Origin: Paenarthrobacter sp.
GTDB taxonomy: Bacteria; Actinomycetota; Actinomycetes; Actinomycetales; Micrococcaceae
Length of the DNA stretch: 64,000 nucleotides
NCBI GenBank assembly: GCA_031179305.1
Contig: JAPSHX010000019.1
Span: forward strand, 1-64,000
Reading direction: 5' to 3'
The translations under genes were made by a program, and so were the position numbers. Below the pieces are notes generated by a model. The model was not told where the DNA came from and searched no databases. It worked only from the letters and a program-made list of their open reading frames with translations. Shown here in pieces: positions 17,482-26,856 of the stretch. Position 1 is the first letter of the stretch. Each line of letters starts with the position of its first letter.

Positions 17482-18933
17482 GTGGGAAAGACACTGGCCG
17501 AGAAAGTCTGGGACGCGCACGTAGTGCGCAAGGGTGAGGGCGAAGGAGCCAATGCCCAGCCAGACCTTCTCTTCATCGACCTGCACCTCGTCCACGAAGT
17601 GACATCCCCGCAGGCGTTTGAGGGCCTGCGCCTGGCTGGCCGGCAGCTGCGACGCGTCGACCTGACCATTGCCACGGAGGACCACAACACTCCCACGCTG
17701 GACATCGACAAACCAATCGCGGACCTGACCAGCCGCACGCAGATTGAGACCCTGCGCGCCAACTGCAAGGAATTCGGCGTCCGGCTGCACTCCCTCGGTG
17801 ATAAAGAACAGGGGATCGTGCACGTCGTGGGGCCGCAGCTGGGACTGACTCAGCCGGGTATGACAGTAGTGTGCGGCGACTCGCACACCTCAACCCACGG
17901 CGCCTTCGGTGCGTTGGCCATGGGAATCGGCACGTCCGAGGTGGAGCACGTTATGGCCACCCAAACCCTGTCTTTGAAGCCGTTCAAGACCATGGCCATC
18001 AATGTTGAAGGCACCCTGCGGCCCGGCGTCACAGCCAAGGACATTATCCTTGCCGTCATCGCGAAGATCGGGACAGGCGGCGGTCAGGGATATGTTCTCG
18101 AGTACCGTGGCTCCGCTATCCGTGCGTTGTCGATGGACGCCCGGATGACCATTTGCAACATGTCCATCGAAGCCGGTGCCCGCGCCGGTATGGTGGCACC
18201 GGACCAGACCACGTACGACTATATGCAGGGCCGCCCCCACGCGCCGGAAGGCGCCGACTGGGATGCAGCCGTCGAGTACTGGAACACGCTCAACACGGAT
18301 GCAGACGCGACCTTCGATGTCGAGGTTGACCTGGATGCCGATACCCTGGAACCGTTCGTGACCTGGGGTACAAACCCGGGCCAAGGTGTGTCGTTGTCCT
18401 CCAAGGTACCGTCGCCGGAGGATTTTGGTGACGAGAATGCCAAGGCAGCTGCCGAACGCGCCCTGCAGTACATGGGCTTGGAAGCCGGCACCCCCATGAA
18501 GGACATCCGCGTGGATACCGTCTTCCTGGGATCTTGCACTAATTCACGTATCGAAGATCTGCGCGCTGCTGCCGACATCATTCGTGGCCGCGAAAAGGAC
18601 CCCAAGGTCCGCATGCTGGTGGTACCGGGTTCCGCCCGTGTCCGTCTGGAGGCAGAGGCAGAGGGCCTGGACAAAGTCTTCAAGGAATTCGGCGCAGAAT
18701 GGCGTTTTGCCGGTTGCTCCATGTGCTTGGGCATGAACCCGGACCAGTTGGAGCCGGGCGAGCGTTGTGCCTCAACATCCAATCGCAACTTTGAGGGTCG
18801 CCAGGGCAAGGGCGGCCGCACGCATCTGGTCTCGCCTGTCGTGGCTGCGGCCACCGCTGTCCGGGGCACGTTGAGTTCGCCATCGGACCTCGAGTCCGCT
18901 TCCGCGGGCACACCGACCGGAATCGCAGTCTAG
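17482..18933 (+). CDS. leuC: 3-isopropylmalate dehydratase, large subunit
   Basis: Aconitase-family [4Fe-4S] subunit (483 residues) that isomerises 2-isopropylmalate to 3-isopropylmalate together with LeuD. Cluster cysteines lie in [13 protein letters not shown] and in [11 protein letters not shown], and substrate-site segments [17 protein letters not shown] and EHVMATQTL are present. The frame is open much further upstream (to 16891), but homology begins at [14 protein letters not shown]; the GTG at 17482 follows GAAGGGAG at a suitable distance. leuD follows 11 nt downstream with a strong ribosome binding site. Confidence 0.97.
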   Translation: MGKTLAEKVWDAHVVRKGEGEGANAQPDLLFIDLHLVHEVTSPQAFEGLRLAGRQLRRVDLTIATEDHNTPTLDIDKPIADLTSRTQIETLRANCKEFGVRLHSLGDKEQGIVHVVGPQLGLTQPGMTVVCGDSHTSTHGAFGALAMGIGTSEVEHVMATQTLSLKPFKTMAINVEGTLRPGVTAKDIILAVIAKIGTGGGQGYVLEYRGSAIRALSMDARMTICNMSIEAGARAGMVAPDQTTYDYMQGRPHAPEGADWDAAVEYWNTLNTDADATFDVEVDLDADTLEPFVTWGTNPGQGVSLSSKVPSPEDFGDENAKAAAERALQYMGLEAGTPMKDIRVDTVFLGSCTNSRIEDLRAAADIIRGREKDPKVRMLVVPGSARVRLEAEAEGLDKVFKEFGAEWRFAGCSMCLGMNPDQLEPGERCASTSNRNFEGRQGKGGRTHLVSPVVAAATAVRGTLSSPSDLESASAGTPTGIAV

Positions 18934-18944
18934 GAGGATTCATC

Positions 18945-19553
18945 ATGGAAGCATTTACCACCCACACCGGCATCGGCGTTCCCCTGCGCCAAAGCAACGT
19001 TGACACTGACCAGATCATCCCTGCTGTGTACCTGAAGCGCATCACGCGCACAGGCTTCGAGGACGCTTTGTTCGCTGCTTGGCGGAAGGACGAGTCCTTC
19101 ATCCTGAACCAAGCCCCGTTCAATGCCGGCTCCGTACTGGTTGCCGGCCCGGATTTCGGTACAGGGTCATCCCGTGAGCACGCTGTCTGGGCGTTGAAGG
19201 ACTATGGTTTCAAGGCCGTTCTGTCCTCCCGGTTCGCCGACATTTTCCGCGGCAACTCCGGCAAGCAGGGCCTGCTCGCCGCACAGTTGGCGCAGGATGA
19301 CATTGAACTCATTTGGAAGGTTCTGGAAAACCACCCCGGAACTGAAGTCAAGGTTGACTTGGTCTCCAAAACGGTTGAGTGTGGCAACGTGGTGGCGCCT
19401 TTCGATATTGATGACTACACCCGTTGGCGTCTCCTGGAAGGCCTGGACGACATCGGGCTGACCCTTCAGCATGAGGCAGACATCACGGCTTACGAGGCCA
19501 CGCGCCCGGCCTTTAAGCCGAAGACGCTTCCGGCGAAGGTTGATGCCGGATAG
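18945..19553 (+). CDS. leuD: 3-isopropylmalate dehydratase, small subunit
   Basis: A 202-residue swivel-domain subunit of isopropylmalate isomerase. Conserved substrate-binding blocks include [27 protein letters not shown] and [18 protein letters not shown]. It is preceded by TAGGAGGA at good spacing and lies 11 nt after leuC, so both come from one transcript. A terminator hairpin with five Ts follows within 75 bp, closing the operon. Confidence 0.97.
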   Translation: MEAFTTHTGIGVPLRQSNVDTDQIIPAVYLKRITRTGFEDALFAAWRKDESFILNQAPFNAGSVLVAGPDFGTGSSREHAVWALKDYGFKAVLSSRFADIFRGNSGKQGLLAAQLAQDDIELIWKVLENHPGTEVKVDLVSKTVECGNVVAPFDIDDYTRWRLLEGLDDIGLTLQHEADITAYEATRPAFKPKTLPAKVDAG

Positions 19554-19586
19554 CCCATCATCTGAGGCCGCAACTCCGCGGATAAC

Positions 19587-19628
19587 GGACCGGCAGGCCC
19601 CCTTCGGGAGCGTCTGCCGGTCCTTTTT
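19587..19628 (+). terminator. Terminator of the leuCD operon
   Basis: A perfect 10-bp stem GGACCGGCAG/CTGCCGGTCC (19587-19596 and 19614-19623) with a 17-nt loop, followed by TTTTT. Confidence 0.85.
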
Positions 19629-19677
19629 CGTTGGCGAACACGCGAAGCCTGATACGCGGGGTGTCGGGCGGTTCCAT

Positions 19678-19706
19678 TTCGGATCGGTAAAGCGAGCTTC
19701 TATGCT
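19678..19706 (+). promoter_or_regulatory. Candidate murA promoter
   Basis: TTCGGA (19678-19683), a 17-bp spacer and TATGCT (19701-19706), leaving a leader of about 50 nt that carries GTGAGGAA before the murA ATG. Confidence 0.45.
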
Positions 19707-19761
19707 TAGCTGGAGCCTTTGTAAGTTTGGGGGGCGAGTAGTCGTGAGGAAACCGGTATAG

Positions 19762-21087
19762 ATGAGTAGTGTTCTGACAATCCGCGGTGGCGTCCCCTTG
19801 ACCGGGCGAGTGACCGTTCGCGGTGCCAAGAACCTGGTGCCCAAGGCCATGGTGGCGGCGTTGCTGGGCAGCGAACCATCGGTGCTGAGGAACGTGCCGG
19901 AAATCAAGGACGTCGAGGTTGTCACCAGCCTGCTGCAGCTGCACGGCGTGACCGTCGTGAAGGATCCGGTATCGGGCGACCTCACCTTGGATCCCAAAGA
20001 TGCAAAGACGGCCTCCAGCACGGCCATTGACGCGCATGCTGGCGATTCGCGGATTCCCATCCTGCTGTGCGGACCGTTGATTCACGCGATCGGCGAGGCC
20101 TTCATCCCGGATCTGGGCGGTTGCAAGATCGGCGACAGGCCCATTGACTATCACCTGAACGTCCTGCGGCAGTTCGGCGCCGTGGTGGAAAAGCGCCCGG
20201 GCGGCATCCACATTTCTGCCCCGAACGGTTTGCATGGAGCCAAAATTTCGCTGCCGTATCCATCGGTGGGGGCCACTGAGCAGGTGCTGCTGAGCGCAAC
20301 GCGTGCCGAGGGCATTACTGAACTCATTGGTGCGGCCACCGAACCCGAGATCATCGACCTCATTGCTGTCCTGCAGAAGATGGGCGCCATCATCAGCGTT
20401 CAGACTGACCGGACCATCCGGATTGAGGGCGTCAAAGACCTTCGTGGCTACAACCACCGGGCCCTCCCGGACCGCAACGAATCCGCATCCTGGGCCTCTG
20501 CTGCTCTGGTTACCCGTGGCGACATATTTGTTGAGGGCGCTTCTCAGCGCGACATGATGACGTTCCTGAATACCTACCGCAAGGTCGGTGGCGGCATGGA
20601 CATCGGCGACGACGGCATCCGCTTCTACCACCAGGGCGGTAAGCTCTCCCCGCTGGTCCTGGAGACAGATGTCCACCCGGGCTTCATGACGGACTGGCAG
20701 CAGCCGCTGGTGGTGGCCTTGACACAGGCCGAGGGCGTCTCCATCGTCCACGAGACTGTCTACGAGAACCGCTTCGGATTCACGGACGCCCTTGCACGGA
20801 TGGGTGCGAACATCCAGGTGCACCGCGAGTGCCTGGGCAGTGTTCCCTGCCGGTTCGGACAGCGGAACTTCCTGCACTCAGCAGTGATTTCAGGCCCCAC
20901 CCCGCTCAGGGGCACCGATATTGACATCCCTGACCTCCGGGGTGGTTTCAGCCACCTCATCGCAGCGCTGGCTGCTACGGGCACGTCACGCGTTACGGGC
21001 ATCGACATCATCAACCGCGGTTACGAGCGCTTTACCGAGAAGCTGGCCGGCCTGGGCGCCGATTTCGATATCACCACCACCAAGTAG
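19762..21087 (+). CDS. murA: UDP-N-acetylglucosamine 1-carboxyvinyltransferase
   Basis: Transfers enolpyruvate from PEP to UDP-GlcNAc, the first committed step of peptidoglycan synthesis in the cytoplasm. The 441-residue protein has the PEP-site lysine in RGAKNLVPKAM and the loop cysteine in DLGGCKIGDRPID, which corresponds to the fosfomycin-reactive residue, so it should be fosfomycin-sensitive at this position. The EPSP-synthase fold segments LPDRNESASWASAALV and DIPDLRGGFSHLIAALAA are intact. It heads a run with plsC-like, gpsA and ddl, linking wall and membrane precursor synthesis. Confidence 0.97.
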   Translation: MSSVLTIRGGVPLTGRVTVRGAKNLVPKAMVAALLGSEPSVLRNVPEIKDVEVVTSLLQLHGVTVVKDPVSGDLTLDPKDAKTASSTAIDAHAGDSRIPILLCGPLIHAIGEAFIPDLGGCKIGDRPIDYHLNVLRQFGAVVEKRPGGIHISAPNGLHGAKISLPYPSVGATEQVLLSATRAEGITELIGAATEPEIIDLIAVLQKMGAIISVQTDRTIRIEGVKDLRGYNHRALPDRNESASWASAALVTRGDIFVEGASQRDMMTFLNTYRKVGGGMDIGDDGIRFYHQGGKLSPLVLETDVHPGFMTDWQQPLVVALTQAEGVSIVHETVYENRFGFTDALARMGANIQVHRECLGSVPCRFGQRNFLHSAVISGPTPLRGTDIDIPDLRGGFSHLIAALAATGTSRVTGIDIINRGYERFTEKLAGLGADFDITTTK

Positions 21088-21098
21088 CGGGGGCTCCT

Positions 21099-21872
21099 TT
21101 GAAGGAATCGGCCAAGAGCCGTGCAACGTTTATGCTGCTGGCGGGTCTTGCGCGTCCGTTGATGAACGTCCTGATGGCCAAGAAGTGGGAAGGCATGGAG
21201 AACCTTCCACCCGGCGGCTTCATCGCAGTACCCAACCATTGCACCGAGATCGACCCCATCGTGATCGGACACATGGTGTACAACCAGAAGCGGCCACCGC
21301 ACTTCCTCGCGAAGACCGGCCTCTTCAACGTGCCCGTGCTGGGTTCCCTGCTGCACGCCACAAAGCAGATACCGGTTGAACGCTCGACGGCGGGAGCGAA
21401 CCGCTCGCTTCAAGTCGCCAAAGAAGTGGTGGACGCCGGTGGTGCCATCATCATCTACCCCGAGGGCACTCTCACCCGCGACCCTGATCTTTGGCCGATG
21501 AAGGGCCACACCGGGGCCGCCAGACTTGCCCTGCAGACCGGAGCCCCTGTGGTGCCCATGGCGCACTGGGGTGCACAAGAGGTTTTCCCCCGGTACGCCA
21601 AGCGGTTCCACATCTTCCCGCGCAAAACCGTCCGCGTGCTTGTTGGCAAGCCCGTTGATCTCAGTGCGTTCAGGGAACAGCCGCTGGACCGCGCAACACT
21701 GACCGCGGCCACTGAAGTCATCATGGCTGCCATCACGGAACTCCTTGAAACCCTTCGAGGTGAACCTGCACCGGCGGAACGCTGGGATCCGGCTGTTCAC
21801 AAGCAGTCCAAGCACGGCCGCTTCATTCAGGGTGGTTCTCCTGATGCCGGCGAAGGCGAGGACGGGAAATGA
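21099..21872 (+). CDS. 1-acyl-sn-glycerol-3-phosphate acyltransferase (PlsC-like)
   Basis: A 257-residue acyltransferase that would transfer an acyl chain to lysophosphatidate at the membrane. The catalytic HX4D box is NHCTEID (about 47-53), and the glycerophosphate-binding block is IYPEGTLTRD (about 124-133). The first 25 residues form an amphipathic or hydrophobic helix. The start is TTG 21099; ATG 21132 (residue 12) is the alternative. The stop overlaps the gpsA start by 4 nt (ATGA), and pairing with gpsA, which makes the acceptor glycerol-3-phosphate, fits the role. Confidence 0.93.
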   Translation: MKESAKSRATFMLLAGLARPLMNVLMAKKWEGMENLPPGGFIAVPNHCTEIDPIVIGHMVYNQKRPPHFLAKTGLFNVPVLGSLLHATKQIPVERSTAGANRSLQVAKEVVDAGGAIIIYPEGTLTRDPDLWPMKGHTGAARLALQTGAPVVPMAHWGAQEVFPRYAKRFHIFPRKTVRVLVGKPVDLSAFREQPLDRATLTAATEVIMAAITELLETLRGEPAPAERWDPAVHKQSKHGRFIQGGSPDAGEGEDGK

Positions 21873-22921
21873 CTGCAGTGGAAACGAATGTCTCCACACC
21901 GGACATCGTGGCTGTCTTGGGTGCGGGTTCGTGGGGAACAACGTTTGCGAAGGTCCTGGCTGATGCCGCGACGGCCACCGGATCTGAACGTAGTATCCGG
22001 ATCTGGGGTCGTCGGGCGGAGGTCGTGGAGCAGATCAACTCTTCGCACCGCAATGAGCAGTACCTCAAAGACATTGAGCTTCCACCATCCGTAACAGCAT
22101 CCACAGATGTGGAGGAGGTGCTGAGGGATGCCACCTTGGTGGTCCTCGCCGTGCCTGCCCAGTCGCTACGACCACAGCTCGGGGAGTGGAAGGCGTTCCT
22201 TGCGCCCGATGCCGTGGTTGTGTCCTTGATGAAGGGCCTGGAACTGGGCACGGACGCCCGGATGAGCGAAGTCATTGCCCAGGAGTTGGGTCTTCCCGCG
22301 CCGCGCGTAGCAGTAGTGTCGGGCCCCAACCTGGCGATGGAGATTGCCCGCGAGCAGCCAACAGCCTCAGTTGTTGCCTGCAGCGACGCCGACACCGCTG
22401 CTGCCATAGCGCTGTGCTGCACGGCACCGTACTTCCGGCCCTACACCAGCACTGATGTTGTGGGGGTGGAAATCGGCGGGATCGTGAAAAATGTGATTGC
22501 GCTTGCTGTGGGTATTTGTGAAGGCCGCCAGATGGGCGACAACACAAAGGCTTCGGTGATCACGCGCGGACTTGCTGAGACGTCCCGGCTTGCCCTGGCC
22601 CTTGGCGGCGAAGCCCACACCATGGCCGGTCTTGCCGGACTCGGCGATCTTGTTGCCACGTGCTCCTCAGCCCTCTCGCGGAATCACACCGCTGGCAGGT
22701 TGCTTGGTGAAGGCCTCAGCCTTGAGCAAGTGGCCGAACAGATGACGCAGACAGCAGAAGGCATCAAGTCCGGCCCCGCTGTTCACGAACTGGCTGGCAA
22801 ATTGAATGTTGAAATGCCCATTACGGCTGCCGTCGTGGCGGTGCTTGAAGGCAGAATGTCCGTTGATGACCTGGGGCCACGACTGTTGGCCCGGGCACTG
22901 AAGTCCGAAGGCGACTACTGA
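21869..22921 (+). CDS. gpsA: Glycerol-3-phosphate dehydrogenase [NAD(P)+]
   Basis: Reduces dihydroxyacetone phosphate to sn-glycerol 3-phosphate for phospholipid synthesis. The 350-residue enzyme has the Rossmann motif VLGAGSWGTTFAKVL, the conserved block SGPNLAMEIAREQP and the catalytic Lys region EIGGIVKNVIALAVG. Translation is coupled to the upstream acyltransferase (ATGA), and its TGA overlaps the ddl ATG by one base, so the three are one operon. Confidence 0.97.
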   Translation: MTAVETNVSTPDIVAVLGAGSWGTTFAKVLADAATATGSERSIRIWGRRAEVVEQINSSHRNEQYLKDIELPPSVTASTDVEEVLRDATLVVLAVPAQSLRPQLGEWKAFLAPDAVVVSLMKGLELGTDARMSEVIAQELGLPAPRVAVVSGPNLAMEIAREQPTASVVACSDADTAAAIALCCTAPYFRPYTSTDVVGVEIGGIVKNVIALAVGICEGRQMGDNTKASVITRGLAETSRLALALGGEAHTMAGLAGLGDLVATCSSALSRNHTAGRLLGEGLSLEQVAEQMTQTAEGIKSGPAVHELAGKLNVEMPITAAVVAVLEGRMSVDDLGPRLLARALKSEGDY

Positions 22922-24057
22922 TGGTGACTGACCAATCCACCCCCGTGACGGGCCGGCCCCGTGTAGCGATTCTCTTCGGGGGGCGCTCCAGTGAACACGC
23001 CGTCAGCTGCGTCACTGCAGCTGGTGTCATGGGGGCGATCGACAAGAACAAGTATGAAGTCATACCGATTGGCATCGCCAAATCCGGGCAATGGGTACTC
23101 GCTTCGGGCGACACCAGCGACTGGTCGTTGAGTTCGGCAGCGCTTCCCGAGGTGGCGCCGTCGGGCAGGACCGTGACTTTGGCCGAAGTGGCTGGCGTGC
23201 ATCAACTCATCGTCACCGAGCCCAATGCCGTTCCCCAGGAACTGGGGTCCGTGGACGTTGTCTTCCCCCTGCTTCATGGGCCGTGGGGCGAAGACGGGAC
23301 CATCCAGGGCCTTCTGGAGCTTTCAGACACGCGCTATGTCGGAGCCGGTGTGCTGGCCTCGGCCGTGGGGATGGACAAGCATTTCATGAAGGTGGTGTTT
23401 GAATCTGCCGGACTGAGCGTAGGACCGTACGTAGCGGTCACAGACCGAGAATGGACCACGGACGCGGAGGCTGTCCGTAAGCGGGTGGACAAACTCGGGT
23501 ACCCCGTGTTCGTGAAGCCAGCCCGCGCGGGTTCGTCCATGGGTATCTCCAAGGTTGACTCGATGGAAGGGCTGGACGCTGCCATCGAGGAAGCCCGCCG
23601 CCATGACCTGAAGCTGGTCATTGAAGCCGGCATCGTGGGCCGCGAGATCGAGTGTGCTGTCCTTCAGGGTCGCGGCACGGATGCGCCCCGTACTTCCATG
23701 CCGGGTGAGATTGCGGTGGCAGCCGGTGAGCACCAGTTCTATGACTTTGCCGCCAAGTATGTTGAGGACGGCGCCGCAGCCCTGAGTTGCCCGGCTGACA
23801 TGCCGGACGAGGCAATCGCACGCGTGCGTGAACTCGCCGCCGTGGCGTTCGACGCCGTGGGGGCGGAAGGCCTTAGCCGCGTGGATTTCTTCTACACCCC
23901 TGCTGGCGAGCTGATCATCAATGAGATCAACACCATGCCCGGTTTTACGCCCAAAAGCATGTACCCGCAGATGTGGGCGGCGTCCGGCCTGGCTTACGGG
24001 GACTTGATCGACGAACTGATCCACCTGGCTCTGACACGCAAGACGGGGCTGCGCTAA
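22921..24057 (+). CDS. ddl: D-alanine--D-alanine ligase
   Basis: ATP-grasp ligase (378 residues) that makes the D-Ala-D-Ala dipeptide of peptidoglycan. Visible blocks are the N-terminal FGGRSSEHAVSCVTA, LHGPWGEDGTIQGLLEL, the ATP-binding loop KPARAGSSMGISKV and the Mg-binding end LIINEINTMPGFTPKSMYP. It starts at the base where gpsA ends. The gene is convergent with the downstream DUF3515 gene, only 4 bp apart. Confidence 0.97.
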   Translation: MVTDQSTPVTGRPRVAILFGGRSSEHAVSCVTAAGVMGAIDKNKYEVIPIGIAKSGQWVLASGDTSDWSLSSAALPEVAPSGRTVTLAEVAGVHQLIVTEPNAVPQELGSVDVVFPLLHGPWGEDGTIQGLLELSDTRYVGAGVLASAVGMDKHFMKVVFESAGLSVGPYVAVTDREWTTDAEAVRKRVDKLGYPVFVKPARAGSSMGISKVDSMEGLDAAIEEARRHDLKLVIEAGIVGREIECAVLQGRGTDAPRTSMPGEIAVAAGEHQFYDFAAKYVEDGAAALSCPADMPDEAIARVRELAAVAFDAVGAEGLSRVDFFYTPAGELIINEINTMPGFTPKSMYPQMWAASGLAYGDLIDELIHLALTRKTGLR

Positions 24058-24061
24058 AGCA

Positions 24062-24571
24062 CTACTGCGCGGAGGGCAGATTTTGCAGGTCTTCCTGGCC
24101 CACGCACTTTCCGGTTGCCTTGATCTTGCCAACCGCGGCCGCCAACTCAGTCAGGACAGTTGCTGAACTGATGTTTGCCGCCTCCAGCTTGACCGGATCT
24201 ATCAAGATCTCAGTGGCTGGTTCGCGGCCGAACGTGGTCAAGGTGTAAACGGGATCGCCTTCCTTGATGACCCAGTCGATGTCGTTGACGCTCACGCAAC
24301 GGTCCGTCGTAGGTCCGGGAACGTTCACTCCGCATCGGAGGATGACCTGCGAAGGATCGCCCCAGGCAGCTGTCGCCTGGCTGTTGGTTTTGCGGAGGGC
24401 CGCATCGCCGATCCGGTCCGGCAGAGCCACCATCATTGGTGCGCAGGCAGGATTTGCTGCGTCGGCGGCCGCTGTGACGTCCACGGCGGGCGCACAGGCT
24501 GTCAGAGCGGTGACGGACGCGGAGGCCAAAGCGATGGCCAGAGCGGTCCGGGGAAGGGTCTTTCGGTGCAT
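24062..24571 (-). CDS. DUF3515 lipoprotein
   Basis: A 169-residue exported lipoprotein. The signal peptide (about 1-26) has a basic n-region MHRKTLPR, a hydrophobic core and a lipobox ending LTAC, so the mature protein begins with a lipidated Cys. Four further cysteines (in NPACAP, VILRCG, DRCVS and GKCVG) may form two disulfides. The family DUF3515 is widespread in actinobacteria next to ddl and thiL, and its role is unknown. A TAGGCT hexamer lies 6 nt before the ATG, indicating leaderless expression. Confidence 0.92.
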   Translation of the reverse strand: MHRKTLPRTALAIALASASVTALTACAPAVDVTAAADAANPACAPMMVALPDRIGDAALRKTNSQATAAWGDPSQVILRCGVNVPGPTTDRCVSVNDIDWVIKEGDPVYTLTTFGREPATEILIDPVKLEAANISSATVLTELAAAVGKIKATGKCVGQEDLQNLPSAQ

Positions 24572-24583
24572 TTATCCAGCCTA
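24572..24583 (-). promoter_or_regulatory. Leaderless promoter of the DUF3515 gene
   Basis: On the minus strand TAGGCT (24583-24578) is followed by six bases and the ATG at 24571. Confidence 0.55.
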
Positions 24584-24716
24584 TCCCGCAAGCACCGGCA
24601 GGCAGATTTGCGTAGCCCGGGTCACATCCCTGCGGAACTGCCGTCCGGAGCGCCCGCATTATTCTGTCGGTGGATCGCGATAGCGTAGAGCGGTGCCATG
24701 AGAAGACGCGGGCGCC

Positions 24717-25754
24717 GTGCCAAGAGAAGAGTTGACAGCAGTGCCAGAAGAACCGTTGACCGTCCAAGACCTTTCGGAGTCCGAGCTCCTCGCGCGGATT
24801 TTTCCGCGCCTGCACCATAGCCCCGGCGTCCTGCTGGGACCCGGTGACGACGCCGCCCTGATAGCAGCGCCGGATGGCAGGGCGCTCATCTCCATCGACA
24901 CCCAAACGCAGGACCAGGACTTCAGGCTTGAGTGGCGTAACGGCTACCGGACCACCGGATACGACGTCGGCTGGAAGGCTGCAGCGCAAAACCTCAGCGA
25001 CATCAACGCTATGGGCGGCAGTGCCACGAGTCTCGTGGTAAGCCTCACCATGCCCACGGAAACGCCCGTCGAATGGGTTGAAGCGTTTGCTGACGGGCTC
25101 ACTGCGGCAATTGTTGGCCTGGGTGCTTCGGATTGCTCGGTGGCCGGCGGAGACCTTGGAAGGGGCCGCGAATTGGCGGTGACCGTCGCCGTCGTCGGAA
25201 CGCTTGCAGGTGTCGCACCGGTGTTACGGTCCGGTGCCAAGCCCGGTGATGTCGTGGCGGTTTCAGGGACGTTGGGAAGGGCAGCTGCGGGCTGGGCTCT
25301 ACTGGAAAGCGACATTCCGTTCGACAAGCTGCCTCCGGAGCTGCGGAGCTTGATGGACAACCAATGCCGGCCAATACCACCACTGGCCGCGGGACCACTG
25401 GCTGCGCGTACGGGTGCTACAGCCATGATGGACATTTCCGACGGCCTGCTGCGCGATGGCGGCCGCCTGGCCGGGGCGAGCAATGTGGTTCTTGATTTTG
25501 ATCCCGTTGCTTTGAAGACTCACGCAGCCTCTTTGGAACCAGCAGCTGCGCTTCTGGGAGGAGAAGCCATGCGGTGGGTGCTTGGCGGGGGAGAAGACCA
25601 CGGGTTGCTTGCTACGTTCCCAGCAGGAATTCAGCTGCCGCAGGGCTTCACTGCGATAGGCTCGGTGCAAGCCGTTGTCGAGCCGCCAGGCAGTGGCGTC
25701 CGGGTTGCCGGGCAAACTGCTGACACCGTTGGATGGGATCACTTTGCAGACTAA
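24717..25754 (+). CDS. thiL: Thiamine-monophosphate kinase
   Basis: Phosphorylates thiamine monophosphate to the cofactor thiamine diphosphate. The family N terminus LLARIFPRL and the metal/ATP site LGPGDDAAL are present, followed by WKAAAQNLSDINAMGGS, SVAGGDLGRG and the C-terminal WVLGGGEDHGLLATFP. At 345 residues it is slightly long; the start may be GTG 24717 or GTG 24741, and neither has a strong ribosome binding site. The 3' end overlaps the DAK2 gene. With thiC at 55-57 kb it is one of two thiamine genes here. Confidence 0.95.
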   Translation: MPREELTAVPEEPLTVQDLSESELLARIFPRLHHSPGVLLGPGDDAALIAAPDGRALISIDTQTQDQDFRLEWRNGYRTTGYDVGWKAAAQNLSDINAMGGSATSLVVSLTMPTETPVEWVEAFADGLTAAIVGLGASDCSVAGGDLGRGRELAVTVAVVGTLAGVAPVLRSGAKPGDVVAVSGTLGRAAAGWALLESDIPFDKLPPELRSLMDNQCRPIPPLAAGPLAARTGATAMMDISDGLLRDGGRLAGASNVVLDFDPVALKTHAASLEPAAALLGGEAMRWVLGGGEDHGLLATFPAGIQLPQGFTAIGSVQAVVEPPGSGVRVAGQTADTVGWDHFAD

Positions 25755-26856
25755 GATCGCCGCGAATGCACACGCCATGAAACGTTGGCTCGGCAAGGCG
25801 GAGGTGGTCCTCGGCAACCACAGCGACCGTCTCAATGCGATCAACGTCTTCCCTGTAGCGGACGGCGATACCGGAACGAACCTTTACCTCACCGTTCGGG
25901 CAGCGGTCGCTGCCCTGGGCGGAACTGCGCCTGACTCCAGTGAAAACGGCAACGACGTCGGCGCGGTACTGTCCCGTGCCGGACAGGCTGCAATGGAGCA
26001 AGCCCGAGGCAATTCGGGCACACTCTTTGCAGTGTTCCTGTGCGCCGCTGCAGAGCCCTTGGCCGGAAAAACCCGCCTCAGCGCACCCTTGCTTGCCACT
26101 GCGTTGAACAGGGCACAGATCCGTGCCTGGTCTGCCCTGAGTGAACCTGTGGCGGGCACCATGCTTTCGGTATTGGAAGCGGCCGCTCATGCCGCTGAGG
26201 CCGCGGACGCATCCCAAAATGGCGACGACAGTAACCATGCATTGGGCCTCTCGCTCGACGCTGTGGTGGAGGCCGCCTACCAAGCCGTCATCCGGACAGA
26301 GGATGAACTGGCACAACTCCATGAAGCACACGTTGTGGATGCAGGGGGTGTGGGGATGTTGCTGGTACTGGATTGCCTCCGGGCCGCGGTCCTCGGTGAG
26401 GAACTCCAGGAGGAATTGCTTGATGGACTCCACGGCTACAAATTGCAGGATCCCCACATCCATGAGCACATGCCGGCCGACGACGGCGTGGAAGTCATGT
26501 GCACCATCAATCTCTCGCCCTTGAATGCGGCCATCCTTCGGCAACGCCTGGACGAGATGGGCGATTCCGTCATCATGAGCCAAGTAGGCGGTGCACAGGG
26601 CGCTGATGATGACGACGACGAATCCACTGTGGAAATCAGCTACCGGTGGCGCGTTCATGTGCACGTCGCCGACCCGGAGCCGGCCGTCGCATTCATTCGT
26701 TCGCTGGGAGAACCCACCGATATAGCCGTAAGCCAGCTGGCAATACCCCGTGATGACGGGCAGCACCCGGCCGACACACAAGAACCGGCCGGCAGCGGAT
26801 CAACCAGCATCAAAGAAGCTTTCAATTCCTCAGGCCAGTCACGGCATGAATACTGA
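25744..26856 (+). CDS. DAK2/DhaL-domain protein (FakA-like, short)
   Basis: A 370-residue protein with the kinase-type DhaL domain: INVFPVADGDTGTNLYLTV (nucleotide and metal site), AMEQARGNSGTLFAVFL and VVDAGGVGMLLVLD. A second domain (about 235-355) follows, but the third, C-terminal domain of YloV/FakA fatty acid kinases, usually about 150-200 residues, is absent. The family lies between thiL and recG in many actinobacteria, as here. TTG 25744, overlapping the thiL stop and preceded by GGATGGGA, is the favoured start; ATG 25777 is the alternative. Acidic DDDDDES near residue 325 is a linker. Confidence 0.88.
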   Translation: MQTKIAANAHAMKRWLGKAEVVLGNHSDRLNAINVFPVADGDTGTNLYLTVRAAVAALGGTAPDSSENGNDVGAVLSRAGQAAMEQARGNSGTLFAVFLCAAAEPLAGKTRLSAPLLATALNRAQIRAWSALSEPVAGTMLSVLEAAAHAAEAADASQNGDDSNHALGLSLDAVVEAAYQAVIRTEDELAQLHEAHVVDAGGVGMLLVLDCLRAAVLGEELQEELLDGLHGYKLQDPHIHEHMPADDGVEVMCTINLSPLNAAILRQRLDEMGDSVIMSQVGGAQGADDDDDESTVEISYRWRVHVHVADPEPAVAFIRSLGEPTDIAVSQLAIPRDDGQHPADTQEPAGSGSTSIKEAFNSSGQSRHEY

